Below, piece by piece: positions 46,210 through 56,386 of a DNA stretch of 64,000 nt. Origin of the DNA: Ahrensia sp. (GTDB taxonomy: Bacteria; Pseudomonadota; Alphaproteobacteria; Rhizobiales; Rhizobiaceae); contig PAKZ01000031.1 in NCBI GenBank assembly GCA_002706335.1, forward strand, positions 62,001-126,000, written 5' to 3'. The position numbers and the translations under genes were made by a program. Below the pieces are notes generated by a model that saw only the letters and a list, made by a program, of their open reading frames with translations, was not told the DNA's origin and searched no databases. Numbering within the stretch: the first letter of the stretch is position 1; every line of letters starts with the position of its first letter.

Positions 46210-48831
46210 TCAGGCGACAATGTTCACGATGCGGTTCGGAACCACAATGACTTTTTTCGGGCTTGCCCCGCCAAGATGGTGGATGACGAAGTCGGCAGCC
46301 AGCGCCGATCGCTCAACGCTATCCTTGTCCGCATCCTTGGCGACGATAATCTCGCCGCGGCGTTTGCCGTTGATCTGGACCGGTAGCGTAACCGTGTCCT
46401 CGGTCACCAGCGCGGGATCGAAGACTGGCCAGGCAGTTTCGGCGACCATCTTTTCATAGCCGAGCGCTTGCCAGCATTCTTCCGCCAGATGGGGCATAAC
46501 GGGCGCGATCAATTGCACGAGGATCGACAAAGCCTCGTGCGCCGCGGCCTTGTCAGAATCCGAACCGGCGGCGGCCTTTTCCACAGTCGGGGCGATCTGG
46601 TTGACCAACTCGTGAACGCGGGCGATGGCGCGATTGAATCCGAGTTTTTCGAAATCGTCACCGACGGCTTTCAGCGCCTTGTGCGCGGCCTTGCGCATTG
46701 CAAGCGATTCGTCCCCGGCGTCGCCAGCGTCGCCCGGAGCGATATTGGCGGCAGCGCCGGTTACAACGCGCCAGATGCGTTGTACGAAGCGGTGCGCGCC
46801 TTCCGCGCCGCGATCGCTCCACTCGACATCGCGGTCTGGTGGAGAGTCGGAGAGCATGAACCAGCGCGCCGTATCCGCGCCATAGCTCTGGGTGATCTCT
46901 TCGGGCCCGATCGTATTCTTCTTAGACTTCGACATCTTCTCAAGGGAACCGATTTCGGCTTCCTCGCCTGTCGCGATAACGACGGCGCGACGCTTGCCGC
47001 CAGAGTCGTCAAGCCGGACTTCGGAAGGAGCGTGCCACTGACCCTTCGCGCCGGAACCGGTCCGGTAGGTCTCGTGGACGACCATGCCCTGGGTGAACAG
47101 GCCCTTGAAGGGTTCCGCGAGATCGAGGTGATCGGTCTCGCGCATGGCGCGGGTGAAAAATCGCGAATAGAGCAGGTGCAGGATCGCATGCTCGATTCCG
47201 CCGATATACTGATCGACCGGGAGCCACTCGTTGGCCGCCTTCGGATCCGTCGGATCGTCGGCTTTCGGCGCGGTGAAACGGGCGAAATACCACGAGGAAT
47301 CGACGAATGTGTCCATTGTGTCGGTTTCGCGTTTCGCCGGTTTTCCGCAGGTCGGGCAAGCAACGTTGCGCCATGTCGGATGGCGGTCGAGCGGATTGCC
47401 AGGCTTCTCGAAGTCGATATCGTCGGGCAGCTTCACCGGCAGATCCGCCTTCGGCACTGGGACGACACCGCATTCCTCGCAATGGATCACAGGGATCGGG
47501 CAGCCCCAATAGCGCTGGCGCGAAATGCCCCAGTCGCGTAGACGGAACTGCACCTTGCGCGCCGCTTGCGGCCGGCCGTCCATGGATGCAGCTTCCAGCC
47601 GGCTGGCCACCTCTTCGAAAGCCGCATCCGGCGTCATACCGTCGAGGAAGCGCGAATTGATCATCACGCCGTCATCGACATAGGCTTCCTCGGTAACCTG
47701 GAACGTCGCGGCGTCGCCGTCGGCCGGCATCACCACGGGGATAACTGGCAAGCCGTATTTGTTGGCGAAATCGAGGTCGCGCTGGTCGCCCGACGGGCAG
47801 CCGAATATCGCGCCCGTGCCGTAGTCCATCAGCACGAAATTGGCGACATAGACTGGCAGCGTCCAGTCCGGATCGAACGGATGGACGACCCGTATGCCGG
47901 TGTCAAAACCCTTCTTCTCGGCCGTTTCCAGCTCGGCGACGGAAGTTCCGTGGCGACGGCACTCCTCGCAGAAGGCGGCTAGGTCCGGATTGGAGGCCGC
48001 AGCCTTCTTCGCCAGGGGATGATCGGCGGCGATCGCCATGAAGGAGGCGCCGAAAATCGTGTCCGGACGGGTCGTGTAGACCTCCAGCTCGCTCTCGCCC
48101 TCAGGCGCCGTGCCGGCTAACAGCTCCCAGCGGAGCTGCAGTCCCTCCGAACGGCCGATCCAGTTGCGCTGCATGACGCGCACCTTTTCCGGCCATTCCG
48201 TCAGTGTTTCGAGCGAATCGAGCAAATCCTGGCTGAATTTGGTTATGCGGAAGAACCACTGCGTCAGCTCGCGCTGTTCTACCAGCGCGCCGGAGCGCCA
48301 GCCACGACCGTCGATCACCTGCTCATTGGCGAGCACGGTCATGTCTTCCGGGTCCCAGTTCACCTTGGACTGCTTGCGGTAGACGAGATCCTTCTCGAGG
48401 AAATCGACGAACAGCATTTGCTGGCGGTGATAATAGTCGACGTCGCAGGTGGCGAATTCGCGAGACCAGTCGATCGACAGGCCCATCAGCTTGAGCTGTT
48501 CGCGCATTGTGTCGATGTTGTCGTAGGTCCATTTTCCGGGATGGACCTTGTTCTGCATGGCCGCGTTTTCGGCGGGCATGCCGAACGCGTCCCAGCCCAT
48601 CGGATGCAGGACGCTGTATCCAAGCGCGCGGCGGTGACGAGCGACGACGTCGCCCATCGTGTAATTGCGCGTGTGACCGATGTGGATGCGCCCGGACGGA
48701 TAGGGGAACATCTCGAGCACATAGTATTTTGGCCGCGGATCCGAATTGTCGGTCTCGAAGAGCTTCGCCTCCGACCAGGCCTTCTGCCATTTCGGTTCAG
48801 CTTCGCGGGGATTGTAACGTTCGGTTGCCAT
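46210..48831 (-). CDS. leuS: Leucyl-tRNA synthetase
   Basis: 873 residues. Class I synthetase with HIGH (50–53, in [11 protein letters not shown]) and KMSKS (EKMSKSKKN) motifs. The CP1 editing domain [12 protein letters not shown] is intact, and the zinc-finger-like CPTCGKP near 480 is present. Divergent from the yggS gene; no T-box is seen in its leader. Confidence 0.98.
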   Translation of the reverse strand: MATERYNPREAEPKWQKAWSEAKLFETDNSDPRPKYYVLEMFPYPSGRIHIGHTRNYTMGDVVARHRRALGYSVLHPMGWDAFGMPAENAAMQNKVHPGKWTYDNIDTMREQLKLMGLSIDWSREFATCDVDYYHRQQMLFVDFLEKDLVYRKQSKVNWDPEDMTVLANEQVIDGRGWRSGALVEQRELTQWFFRITKFSQDLLDSLETLTEWPEKVRVMQRNWIGRSEGLQLRWELLAGTAPEGESELEVYTTRPDTIFGASFMAIAADHPLAKKAAASNPDLAAFCEECRRHGTSVAELETAEKKGFDTGIRVVHPFDPDWTLPVYVANFVLMDYGTGAIFGCPSGDQRDLDFANKYGLPVIPVVMPADGDAATFQVTEEAYVDDGVMINSRFLDGMTPDAAFEEVASRLEAASMDGRPQAARKVQFRLRDWGISRQRYWGCPIPVIHCEECGVVPVPKADLPVKLPDDIDFEKPGNPLDRHPTWRNVACPTCGKPAKRETDTMDTFVDSSWYFARFTAPKADDPTDPKAANEWLPVDQYIGGIEHAILHLLYSRFFTRAMRETDHLDLAEPFKGLFTQGMVVHETYRTGSGAKGQWHAPSEVRLDDSGGKRRAVVIATGEEAEIGSLEKMSKSKKNTIGPEEITQSYGADTARWFMLSDSPPDRDVEWSDRGAEGAHRFVQRIWRVVTGAAANIAPGDAGDAGDESLAMRKAAHKALKAVGDDFEKLGFNRAIARVHELVNQIAPTVEKAAAGSDSDKAAAHEALSILVQLIAPVMPHLAEECWQALGYEKMVAETAWPVFDPALVTEDTVTLPVQINGKRRGEIIVAKDADKDSVERSALAADFVIHHLGGASPKKVIVVPNRIVNIVA

Positions 48832-48967
48832 GCGGGTGGAACTCTTGAATTCTGCGCAGCGGCGTGCAGTTTGCGCCGCAAAATCAAATCAACGGTCTCA
48901 TGCCGATAAAAGGGCAGGCCGTCAACAACTGGCCGTCTTCACGGCCGGCCAGCAGCGGGAGGCAGAA

Positions 48968-49627
48968 ATGTCCGCAGTCGACGGGTTGAATGATGTGCGC
49001 AACCGCATCGAGGCGGCGGCGAGGCAAGCCGGGCGACCCGAGGGCGATGTCGAGCTGATCGCCGTTTCGAAAACTTTCGAGGCCGAGGCGATCCGTCCGG
49101 TGCTCGAAGCGGGCCAGCGCGTTTTCGGCGAAAATCGCGTGCAGGAAGCCCACGGCAAATGGCCGGGGCTGAAACAGGACTACCCCGATACCGAGTTGCA
49201 CCTGATCGGTCCGCTGCAGTCGAACAAGACCAAGGAGGCCGTCGCCCTTTTCGATGCCATCCAGACGGTCGATCGCGAGAAGATCGCCCGGGCAATCGCA
49301 GCGGAAATGAAAAAACAGGGCAGGACAATCCGGCTCTATGTCGAGGTCAATACCGGCATGGAAGAGCAGAAGGCCGGAATTGCGCCCGACGACTGTGCCG
49401 ATTTCCTCCGTTTGTGCCGGGAAGAGCTCGGCCTGTCGATCGAGGGGCTGATGTGCATTCCGCCTTTCGACGAGAACCCGGGTCCGCATTTCGCTTTGCT
49501 GCGCAAGTTGGCCGAAGAGAACGGGATCGAGAAGCTGTCGATGGGCATGTCCGGAGATTTCGAAACGGCGATCGGCTTCGGCGCAACAAGTGTCCGGGTG
49601 GGAAGTGCGATCTTCGGGGCGCGCTGA
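48968..49627 (+). CDS. YggS-family PLP-binding homeostasis protein
   Basis: 219 residues from ATG 48968 (GGGAGGCAGAA upstream). TIM-barrel fold type III protein with PLP-binding Lys35 in ELIAVSKTFEAEAI and the FGENRVQEA and SMGMSGDFETAI motifs. It has no known catalytic activity and controls PLP and amino-acid homeostasis. The 136-bp divergent gap to leuS contains an inverted repeat GGCCGT–CTTC–ACGGCC (48931–48946). Confidence 0.95.
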   Translation: MSAVDGLNDVRNRIEAAARQAGRPEGDVELIAVSKTFEAEAIRPVLEAGQRVFGENRVQEAHGKWPGLKQDYPDTELHLIGPLQSNKTKEAVALFDAIQTVDREKIARAIAAEMKKQGRTIRLYVEVNTGMEEQKAGIAPDDCADFLRLCREELGLSIEGLMCIPPFDENPGPHFALLRKLAEENGIEKLSMGMSGDFETAIGFGATSVRVGSAIFGAR

Positions 49628-49728
49628 AATTCGGGGCGCTTCGCGACAAAAACGCAACTGACTTTCCATCGTGAATCGGGCATTGTCCCGACGGGGCGAT
49701 CGAGCATCACGCGTCCGGAGGTCACGGA

Positions 49729-50541
49729 ATGAAATTGAGATTGGCGAAACTGGCGCTTTTTGCGGCAATCGCGACGAGCTTGTTTGCCGGAGCGGCGCAG
49801 GCGGCACAGTGTGGCAACAATGCAGGCGGCTTCGAGCGCTGGAAGGCGCAATTCGCGGCGGAAGCGAAGGCGAACGGAATCGGAAATCGTGGATTGCAGG
49901 CGTTGGCCGGAACGAGCTACGCGACCAAGACGATCTATGCGGACCGCAACCAGAAAAGCTTCAACTACAGCCTGCAGAAATTCATGCAGGTTCGCGGGTC
50001 CAACGCGATCATCTCACAGGGCAAGAGCCGGAAGCGGGCGAATGCGAAATTCTTCGCGGCGCTTGAGCGCAAATATGGCGTGCCGGCAGGTCCTTTGCTC
50101 GCCATTCACGGAATGGAGACGGGCTTCGGCCGTTTCATGGGTAATGCCAATGTGATGTCGGCCATCGCGACGCTGGCCTATGACTGCCGTCGCAGTGCGT
50201 TCTTCACCGAACATCTCTATGCCGCGTTGCAACTGGTCGATCGCGGCGTTCTGTCGTCGAGCACGCGCGGCGCCATGCATGGGGAAGTAGGCCACACGCA
50301 ATTCCTGCCGGGCAGCGTGCTCCGGTACGGCGTCGACGGCGACGGCAACCGGCGCGTCGATCTTGCCGGTTCGCAATATGATGCGCTTGCCTCGACCGCG
50401 AATTTCCTGCGCGCGCATGGCTGGCGGCCCGGAGCCGGTTATCAGCCGGGACAGCCGAATTTTCGCGCTATTCAGGGCTGGAATGCTGCCGGTGTCTACC
50501 AGAAGGCGATTGCAATCATGGCGGCGGAAATCGACAAGTAG
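49729..50541 (+). CDS. MltB-like lytic murein transglycosylase
   Basis: 270 residues. A signal peptide (1–26, ending in AAQA) exports it. The SLT_2/MltB fold has catalytic Glu130 in LLAIHGMETGFGRFMG, HTQFLPGSVLRYGVDGDGNRRVDL including a DGDGN calcium loop, and ASTANFL. No lipobox, so periplasmic. Shorter than E. coli MltB. A terminator follows. Confidence 0.92.
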   Translation: MKLRLAKLALFAAIATSLFAGAAQAAQCGNNAGGFERWKAQFAAEAKANGIGNRGLQALAGTSYATKTIYADRNQKSFNYSLQKFMQVRGSNAIISQGKSRKRANAKFFAALERKYGVPAGPLLAIHGMETGFGRFMGNANVMSAIATLAYDCRRSAFFTEHLYAALQLVDRGVLSSSTRGAMHGEVGHTQFLPGSVLRYGVDGDGNRRVDLAGSQYDALASTANFLRAHGWRPGAGYQPGQPNFRAIQGWNAAGVYQKAIAIMAAEIDK

Positions 50542-50566
50542 CGGGTCCGCCCAATAGACAGATAAA

Positions 50567-50597
50567 GAAAAACCCGCGCCGAAAGCGCGGGTTTTTT
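50567..50597. terminator. Bidirectional terminator between the MltB-like gene and rpmF
   Basis: AACCCGCGC–CGAAA–GCGCGGGTT with A-run upstream (50567–50572) and six T downstream (50591–50597). It serves the plus-strand gene and rpmF on the minus strand. Confidence 0.93.
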
Positions 50598-50624
50598 CAT
50601 TTCACAGAATGTTTTTCAGAAGGC

Positions 50625-50807
50625 TCAGCCTTCCTTCGGCTCCAGAACCTGACGGCCGCGATACATGCCGGTCTTCAGATCGATATGGTGCGGACGGCGC
50701 AGTTCGCCGGAATTCTTGTCCTCGACATAGGACGGGTTTTTCAGTGCGTCAGCCGAACGGCGCATGCCGCGCTTCGAGCGGGTCACTTTTCGCTTCGGAA
50801 CAGCCAT
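50625..50807 (-). CDS. rpmF: 50S ribosomal protein L32
   Basis: 60 residues. Basic N-terminus [17 protein letters not shown] and the C-terminal [12 protein letters not shown] typical of alphaproteobacterial L32; the zinc cysteines of other lineages are absent, as usual in this group. It is 142 bp downstream of the mtgA stop in the same orientation, with no gene seen in that space. Confidence 0.97.
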   Translation of the reverse strand: MAVPKRKVTRSKRGMRRSADALKNPSYVEDKNSGELRRPHHIDLKTGMYRGRQVLEPKEG

Positions 50808-50949
50808 TTTCAGTCTCCAGTTTCATCGGGCGAGCCAGCCTGCTGACCGGTCCCGGTCTGCATGTGCCCGACATGTGCATGAAAAGATTGCGCGCCTATA
50901 CACGCTCATTGGCCTCTTGACCAGTCCAGCCGCGAAAATTTGTTCCGGC

Positions 50950-51645
50950 CTAGTAAAGGCAGCCAATATAGCCGCCCGACTTGGCAGCGCGTCCCAGAAT
51001 CACGTTGGCGAGGCGGCTGACGCGCGGCCCCGGATTGACCGGATCGCGGAGATAGGGGTTTGGCAAGGTGACCGCAAGCAGCGCCGCCTGGCGGGCGGTC
51101 AACTCCGAGGCCGGGCGCCCGAAATAGGTCCAGCTCGCCGCCTCGATGCCATAGATGCCGTCTCCCCACTCGGCGATATTCAGATAGATTTCCATGACGC
51201 GCTTCTTCGGCAGGACGAGATCGATCCAGAGCGCCAGCGGAATTTCGATGCTTTTGCGCAGGAAGGAGCGGCTGGGCCACAGAAAAAGGTTCTTGGCTGT
51301 CTGCATGGTGATGGTTGAGGCGCCGCGGGTCGCCTCGCCGTCGAGCGCATCGTCGATAACGGCGTTAAGGGCGTTCCAGTCGACGCCGTTATGCGAACAG
51401 TATCGGCCGTCCTCCGAAACCATCACGGACTGGACCAGTACCGGCGCGATCGATTCGAACTCCACCCAGTCGCGCTCCCAGTGTTGCAGCGTCGCCATGT
51501 CGCGAAGCATGAGCGTGGACCAGGGGTGAACAAATTCGGCGCGGTAAAAAACGGTCAGCGCAGGCGGCAGTATAATCAGGACGATGAGGGCCACGGCCAG
51601 CCGGCGTAACCAGCGCAAGGCCGTCCGGCGCCAGCGCGTCGCCAT
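50950..51645 (-). CDS. mtgA: Monofunctional biosynthetic peptidoglycan transglycosylase
   Basis: 231 residues from ATG 51645, matching the family length. A membrane anchor (about 12–33) precedes a GT51 domain: SVMVSEDGRYCSHNGVDW with catalytic Glu, TRGASTITMQTAKNLFLWPSRS-like donor site, and MEIYLNIAEWGDGIYG. An upstream in-frame extension (starts TTG 51816, GTG near 51735) would add a Lys/Gly-rich stretch KGKSAKRNSARPGGGGKAGG; which start is used is unclear. It polymerises lipid II into glycan chains. Confidence 0.92.
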   Translation of the reverse strand: MATRWRRTALRWLRRLAVALIVLIILPPALTVFYRAEFVHPWSTLMLRDMATLQHWERDWVEFESIAPVLVQSVMVSEDGRYCSHNGVDWNALNAVIDDALDGEATRGASTITMQTAKNLFLWPSRSFLRKSIEIPLALWIDLVLPKKRVMEIYLNIAEWGDGIYGIEAASWTYFGRPASELTARQAALLAVTLPNPYLRDPVNPGPRVSRLANVILGRAAKSGGYIGCLY

Positions 51646-51879
51646 AGCTTTGGCGGTTGACCTGCCGCCGCCGGCCTTGCCACCGCCACCTGGCCTCGCT
51701 GAATTTCTTTTCGCGGATTTGCCCTTGGGAGCCACTGCGACGACTGCCGGTTGGCGGCCCGGACCGTCCGGGCGCGATGACCGGCAATTCCTAGGCAAAT
51801 CGGTCCGCCGCTGCAACTGCGATAAGCCTGTCCGCGCGATCGGGCTTGACCGGACGGCTTCGACCGGCCATCGGAAGGC

Positions 51880-52788
51880 ATGACCGATGCCGCATTCATT
51901 GCCGCTTTATCCGCCCGCGCTGCGCGGATCGAAATCTATCTTGCGCGCGTTTTGCAAAGCGCAACGCTTGCCGGGGAGATCGAAAGGCCGGCACGCCTGA
52001 TGGCGGCGATTCGCCATGGCGTTTTGAATGGCGGCAAGCGTTTCCGGCCGTTCCTGGTAATCGAGACCGCCGGCCTGTTTGGCGCTGACGAAGCGCAGGC
52101 GATGCCGGTGGCCGCGGCGCTTGAGTGTATCCATTGCTATTCGCTCATCCATGACGACCTGCCGGCGATGGACGATGACGATTTGCGGCGCGGCCAGCCG
52201 ACCGTGCACAAGGCCTATGACGAGGCGGCAGCCATACTGGCCGGCGACAGCCTGCTCACCTTTGCCTTCGATTTGGTGACCGATCGCCGCAACGGACTGG
52301 GTGGTGACGTCCGAGCGGAACTCGCCAATCGTCTGGCGCGCGCGGCCGGGCTCGGCGGCATGGCCGGCGGGCAGGCGCTTGATCTGGCGGCAGCGAGTGT
52401 CCCGCCCGACGAAGATGGCGTCCGCATGCTGCAGGCGATGAAAACCGGCGCGCTGATACGCTTTGCCTGCGAAGCGGGCGCGATCCTCGGCAATGCGAGC
52501 AGCGGAGATATCGACCGTATGCGGATCTTCGGTGAGACGATTGGGCTCGCCTTCCAGCTCGCGGATGATCTGCTCGACGTGACCCAGACAGCCGATCGGA
52601 TGGGCAAGGCGACAGGCAAGGACGATGCGTCGGGCAAGGTGACCCTGGTCGGCTTGCGCGGCACAGCCTGGGCGCGAAATGAACTGGACCGACTCGTCGC
52701 GGAAGCGGAGTCGTTGCTGGAACCGTTCGGACCGTCCGGCTACCCGCTTCGGGCAGCCGCGCGTTTCGTGGCCTACCGGCAATCCTGA
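51880..52788 (+). CDS. ispA: Farnesyl diphosphate synthase
   Basis: 302 residues. Trans-prenyltransferase with first aspartate-rich motif DDLPAMDDD (92–100) and second DDLLD (229–233). GGKRFRP binds the substrate diphosphate. Length and residues before the first DDxxD suit a C15 synthase; a geranylgeranyl product cannot be excluded. It is divergent from mtgA and convergent with the SLT gene. Confidence 0.92.
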   Translation: MTDAAFIAALSARAARIEIYLARVLQSATLAGEIERPARLMAAIRHGVLNGGKRFRPFLVIETAGLFGADEAQAMPVAAALECIHCYSLIHDDLPAMDDDDLRRGQPTVHKAYDEAAAILAGDSLLTFAFDLVTDRRNGLGGDVRAELANRLARAAGLGGMAGGQALDLAAASVPPDEDGVRMLQAMKTGALIRFACEAGAILGNASSGDIDRMRIFGETIGLAFQLADDLLDVTQTADRMGKATGKDDASGKVTLVGLRGTAWARNELDRLVAEAESLLEPFGPSGYPLRAAARFVAYRQS

Positions 52789-52805
52789 TCCCCCAAATTA
52801 TCCGG

Positions 52806-52827
52806 TTCGATTCGGAAGCGAATTGAA
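52806..52827. terminator. Weak hairpin between ispA and the SLT transglycosylase
   Basis: TTCGATTCG–GAAG–CGAATTGAA, a 9-bp stem with one G/T pair, between convergent stops; no T-run. Confidence 0.35.
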
Positions 52828-53775
52828 TCAGTTGCGGACAACAACACAGGCGCCGCCCGCAAGGCGGAGCTTGTTGCAGAGATCGTTCGCCTCGCGTTTG
52901 TCGGATGCGCCGATCTGGACGACATGCATCTGTTTCCGGCCGATCGTTCCGCGTTTGGCGAAGATGGCGGGTTCGACATCTCCGATGACGCGGGCGAGCT
53001 TCACGCGCACGCGTTCCCATTGCCTGACCGCTGCCGTTCGATTGAAGTTTCCCGCCACCTGAACGCCCCAGGGCGGAATGTCGGTGGAGGCGTAGAGCGT
53101 TGCCGTTACCGGTTTCACCGGCAGGGCCCGACAGGCTTCCTCGAACGACTTTTCGGCATCTAGAGGCTGCTGTTCCTCATCTTCCTTCGCTTCGCGAAAC
53201 ATTTCGACCGGTTGGCCGAGAATGGCGAGCACATAGTCCTCGGTCTCGAAGGGCAGATAGCCGCCCTTGTCGAGCCAGCGAGAAACACGGTCCTCCCCGG
53301 CATTATAAGCGGCGGCGGCCAGACCGAGATTTCCGAAATCCCTCCGGAGGTCGGCCAGATAGGCGGCGGAAGCGGGTATGGCCTGTTCCGGGTCGAAGGG
53401 CTCGCGGAGTTTCCGGCGCATGGCGGTTGCCGGAATGAATTGCGCGATGCCCTGCGCGCCAGCGGGCGATACCGCACTGATGTCAAACCGGCTTTCCTTC
53501 CAGATCAACCGGGTAAGATAGGGTTTCGGCAGGTCATGCTTTTCGGCGGCAGCGGAAATCAGGTCGCAGATGGCGGCCGCGTCATAGGTTTTCTTGTCCG
53601 CGTCCGGGTCGACGCGCTCGAACTCCTGATCGGGTGACGCGCCGTCGAGCTGGAGAGGCAGCACGACGCGAACATCGTTTTCCTGCGCGAAGACCGGCTG
53701 AGCGACAAAAAGCGACGCGAGCACTGCCGCAACCGTATGGGCCGCAACGAAAATCGTCGCCCGCCCGACTTTCAT
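52828..53775 (-). CDS. Lytic transglycosylase, SLT domain
   Basis: 315 residues. Signal peptide (1–30, ending in PVFA). The SLT domain has catalytic Glu94 in LIWKESRFDISAVSP, GAQGIAQFIPATA and AAAYNAGEDRVSRWL. After it come an ESQVEM-less linker and a SPOR-like C-terminal repeat (about 225–315: ATLYASTDIPPWGVQVAGNF … QMHVVQIGASDKREAN). It starts inside the ispG stop (TAATG), so its translation is coupled to ispG. Confidence 0.9.
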   Translation of the reverse strand: MKVGRATIFVAAHTVAAVLASLFVAQPVFAQENDVRVVLPLQLDGASPDQEFERVDPDADKKTYDAAAICDLISAAAEKHDLPKPYLTRLIWKESRFDISAVSPAGAQGIAQFIPATAMRRKLREPFDPEQAIPASAAYLADLRRDFGNLGLAAAAYNAGEDRVSRWLDKGGYLPFETEDYVLAILGQPVEMFREAKEDEEQQPLDAEKSFEEACRALPVKPVTATLYASTDIPPWGVQVAGNFNRTAAVRQWERVRVKLARVIGDVEPAIFAKRGTIGRKQMHVVQIGASDKREANDLCNKLRLAGGACVVVRN

Positions 53776-55028
53776 TAGCCGGCTTTCCTTTCATCGCCTT
53801 CACCGAACCGATGCTCGATGTAGTCGGCAACCATGGCCTGGAAATCGGCGGCGATATTGGCGCCGCGAAGCGTCGCCGCCTTCTTGCCGTCAATGAAGAC
53901 AGGCGCCGCCGGCGTTTCGCCGGTGCCCGGAAGCGAGATGCCGATATCGGCGTGCTTCGATTCACCGGGCCCGTTGACGATGCAGCCCATCACGGCGACC
54001 TTGAGTTCCTCGACGCCGGGATATTTATCGCGCCAGACCGGCATGTGCTCCCGCAGATCCGCCTCGATGGTTTGGGCGAGCTCCTGAAAGACGGTCGAGG
54101 TCGTGCGGCCGCAGCCGGGGCAGGCGGCAACGACGGGCAGGAACTGGCGGAAACCCATGGTTTGCAGCAGTTCCTGCGCGACCTGGACTTCGCGGGTACG
54201 GTCCCCTCCCGGTTCCGGCGTCAGCGAGATACGGATCGTGTCGCCGATCCCCTGCTGCAGCAGTATGCCCATCGAGGCCGACGAGGCGACGATGCCTTTC
54301 GAACCCATGCCAGCTTCGGTCAGGCCCAGATGCAGCGCATAGTCGGACCGCCTCGCAAGCTCTGTGTAGACGGCGACGAGATCCTGAACCTGGCTGACCT
54401 TGGCGGACAGAATGATCCGCGAGCGGGGCAGTCCGACCTGTTCGGCAAGTTCGCCGGAAAGCAGCGCCGACTGGATGATCGCCTCGCGCGTCACCTGCCG
54501 GGCGGTCAGCGGCGCGCCGGCCTCATGGTTCTCGTCCATCAGCTTCGTCAGCAATTCCTGATCGAGAGACCCCCAGTTGACGCCGATGCGTACCGGCTTG
54601 TCATGTCGAATGGCGATTTCGACGATGTCAGTGAATTGACGGTCGCGCTTGTCGCGGAAGCCGACATTGCCCGGATTGATGCGGTATTTTGCGAGCGCCT
54701 CGGCGCAGGCCGGATGATCGGCGAGCAGTTTGTGGCCGATATAATGGAAATCGCCGACCAGCGGCACGAAAATACCGAGCCGTTCCAGCCTTTCCCGGAT
54801 CTTCGGCACGGCGGCGGCGCTTTCGTCGCGGTCAACCGTGATGCGGACGATTTCGGAGCCGGCACGATGCAGCGCCGCGACCTGCGCCACGGTGGAATCC
54901 ACATCCGCCGTGTCGGTATTGGTCATCGACTGGACCACGACCGGCGCGTCGCCACCAACAATCACGCCGCCGACATCGACGCCAACGGTGCGATGGCGGG
55001 GAAGGGGTTCGCTTTGATAATGGCTCAT
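53775..55028 (-). CDS. ispG: 4-hydroxy-3-methylbut-2-en-1-yl diphosphate synthase
   Basis: 417 residues from ATG 55028 ([16 protein letters not shown]). 4Fe-4S enzyme of the MEP isoprenoid pathway. The cluster cysteines lie in ACPGCGR and [17 protein letters not shown], and [13 protein letters not shown] is the N-terminal signature. It shares a theme with ispA nearby, though on the other strand. The upstream frame to 55550 is not homologous-looking. Confidence 0.96.
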   Translation of the reverse strand: MSHYQSEPLPRHRTVGVDVGGVIVGGDAPVVVQSMTNTDTADVDSTVAQVAALHRAGSEIVRITVDRDESAAAVPKIRERLERLGIFVPLVGDFHYIGHKLLADHPACAEALAKYRINPGNVGFRDKRDRQFTDIVEIAIRHDKPVRIGVNWGSLDQELLTKLMDENHEAGAPLTARQVTREAIIQSALLSGELAEQVGLPRSRIILSAKVSQVQDLVAVYTELARRSDYALHLGLTEAGMGSKGIVASSASMGILLQQGIGDTIRISLTPEPGGDRTREVQVAQELLQTMGFRQFLPVVAACPGCGRTTSTVFQELAQTIEADLREHMPVWRDKYPGVEELKVAVMGCIVNGPGESKHADIGISLPGTGETPAAPVFIDGKKAATLRGANIAADFQAMVADYIEHRFGEGDERKAG

Positions 55029-55099
55029 CGCAGGAAGGTCCGTGCCGTTGGGCGTTTCAATATCGTTTCGGGCATATTCGCGCAATCGCGCGAAAGGTC

Positions 55100-55453
55100 T
55101 CAGAGGAAGGCCTTTTCCCACTCGGTCTGGTTGAAGCCGGTGAGTACCGTTTTGCCGTCGGTACCGACCGGGCGCTTGATCAGGCGCGGATCGGCGGCCA
55201 TGGCCTCGATCTTCGCCGCATCGCTGGCGGTGACGGCCGCCTGCTCCTCGGGCGCCATCTTGCGAAAAGTTTGCGCCTTTTCGTTGAACACAGCGTCCAT
55301 ACCGGCAGATTCCGCCCATGCGGCGATCCGGGTCTTCAGGTCCGGCAGCCTGGCGAAATGCTCGTAATCGGGCCCGAGACCCTTTGTCTCGGCCCATTCG
55401 CGCGCCTTCTTCACCGTGGTGCAGCCCGGATAGCCGTAGATTTCGATCGCCAT
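55100..55453 (-). CDS. ArsC/Spx-family thioredoxin-fold protein (YffB-like)
   Basis: 117 residues from ATG 55453 ([17 protein letters not shown]). Thioredoxin-like fold of the arsenate-reductase/Spx family with the GCTT active site, a single cysteine as in YffB; the LIKRPVG segment near residue 92 is typical. True arsenate reduction is not implied. It is 71 bp upstream of ispG on the same strand. Confidence 0.9.
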   Translation of the reverse strand: MAIEIYGYPGCTTVKKAREWAETKGLGPDYEHFARLPDLKTRIAAWAESAGMDAVFNEKAQTFRKMAPEEQAAVTASDAAKIEAMAADPRLIKRPVGTDGKTVLTGFNQTEWEKAFL

Positions 55454-55583
55454 CGCTTTTCCTAGTCCTACCAAATCTTAATGCAACCTGGCTGGCGAAA
55501 ACCGCATTTGCCACTATGTTGTAGTGCAATAACCAAGCCGATCCGGCCATGCAGCCGATCTAATCAAGCAATGGAGCAGGTCA

Positions 55584-56366
55584 ATGAAAAAACAAAGGAC
55601 CGCCGTCATCACGGGATCGAATTCGGGTATCGGACTCGGCATCGCGCATGCTCTGGCCGCCGAAGGGCACAATGTGGTCATCAACTCCTACACGGACAAT
55701 GACGAGGATCACGCGCTTGCCGATGAGATCTCGAAGAAACACGGCAACCAGACGATCTATATCCAGGCCGATATGTCGAAGGGCGAGGAATGTCGCGCCC
55801 TCGTCAGCAAGGCGGCGGACCGGTTCGGCCATGTTGACATCCTCGTCAACAATGCCGGCATCCAGCATGTCGCAGCGATCGAGGATTTTCCGCCCGAGAC
55901 CTGGGACCGGATCATCGCCATCAATATGAGCTCGTCATTTCATACCATGGCGGCGGCCTTGCCGATGATGCGCGAGAACAAATGGGGTCGCGTGGTCAAC
56001 ATCGCCTCCGCACACGGGTTGACCGCTTCGCCCTACAAGTCAGCCTACGTGACCGCGAAGCATGGCGTCGTCGGAATGACCAAGGTGGCGGCGCTGGAAA
56101 CGGCGGAGGATCCGATCACCTGCAACGCGATCTGTCCGGGCTATGTGCTGACGCCGCTGGTCGAGGCGCAAATCCCGGACACTATGAAAAAATACGACAT
56201 GGACCGCGAAACCGTCGTGCGTGAAGTTTTGCTGGAACGCCAGCCGTCGAAGCAGTTCGCGACCGTCGAGCAGATTGGCGGCACGGTTGTGTTCCTGTGT
56301 TCCGACCATGCCGAACAGATCACCGGCACGACGATCTCCGTCGATGGCGGCTGGACCGCCCTCTGA
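55584..56366 (+). CDS. bdhA: 3-hydroxybutyrate dehydrogenase
   Basis: 260 residues. Classical short-chain dehydrogenase: TGSNSGIGLGIA (about 10–21), NNAG, Ser and Tyr-xxx-Lys in IASAHG and SAYVTAKHG. The C-terminal NAICPGYVLTPLVEAQIPD and long LERQPSKQFATVEQIGG are those of BdhA, which oxidises 3-hydroxybutyrate to acetoacetate in PHB catabolism. A patatin gene follows after 20 bp, a pairing common in Rhizobiales. Confidence 0.95.
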   Translation: MKKQRTAVITGSNSGIGLGIAHALAAEGHNVVINSYTDNDEDHALADEISKKHGNQTIYIQADMSKGEECRALVSKAADRFGHVDILVNNAGIQHVAAIEDFPPETWDRIIAINMSSSFHTMAAALPMMRENKWGRVVNIASAHGLTASPYKSAYVTAKHGVVGMTKVAALETAEDPITCNAICPGYVLTPLVEAQIPDTMKKYDMDRETVVREVLLERQPSKQFATVEQIGGTVVFLCSDHAEQITGTTISVDGGWTAL

Positions 56367-56386
56367 CCTTCACGAAAGGCGTCCCC

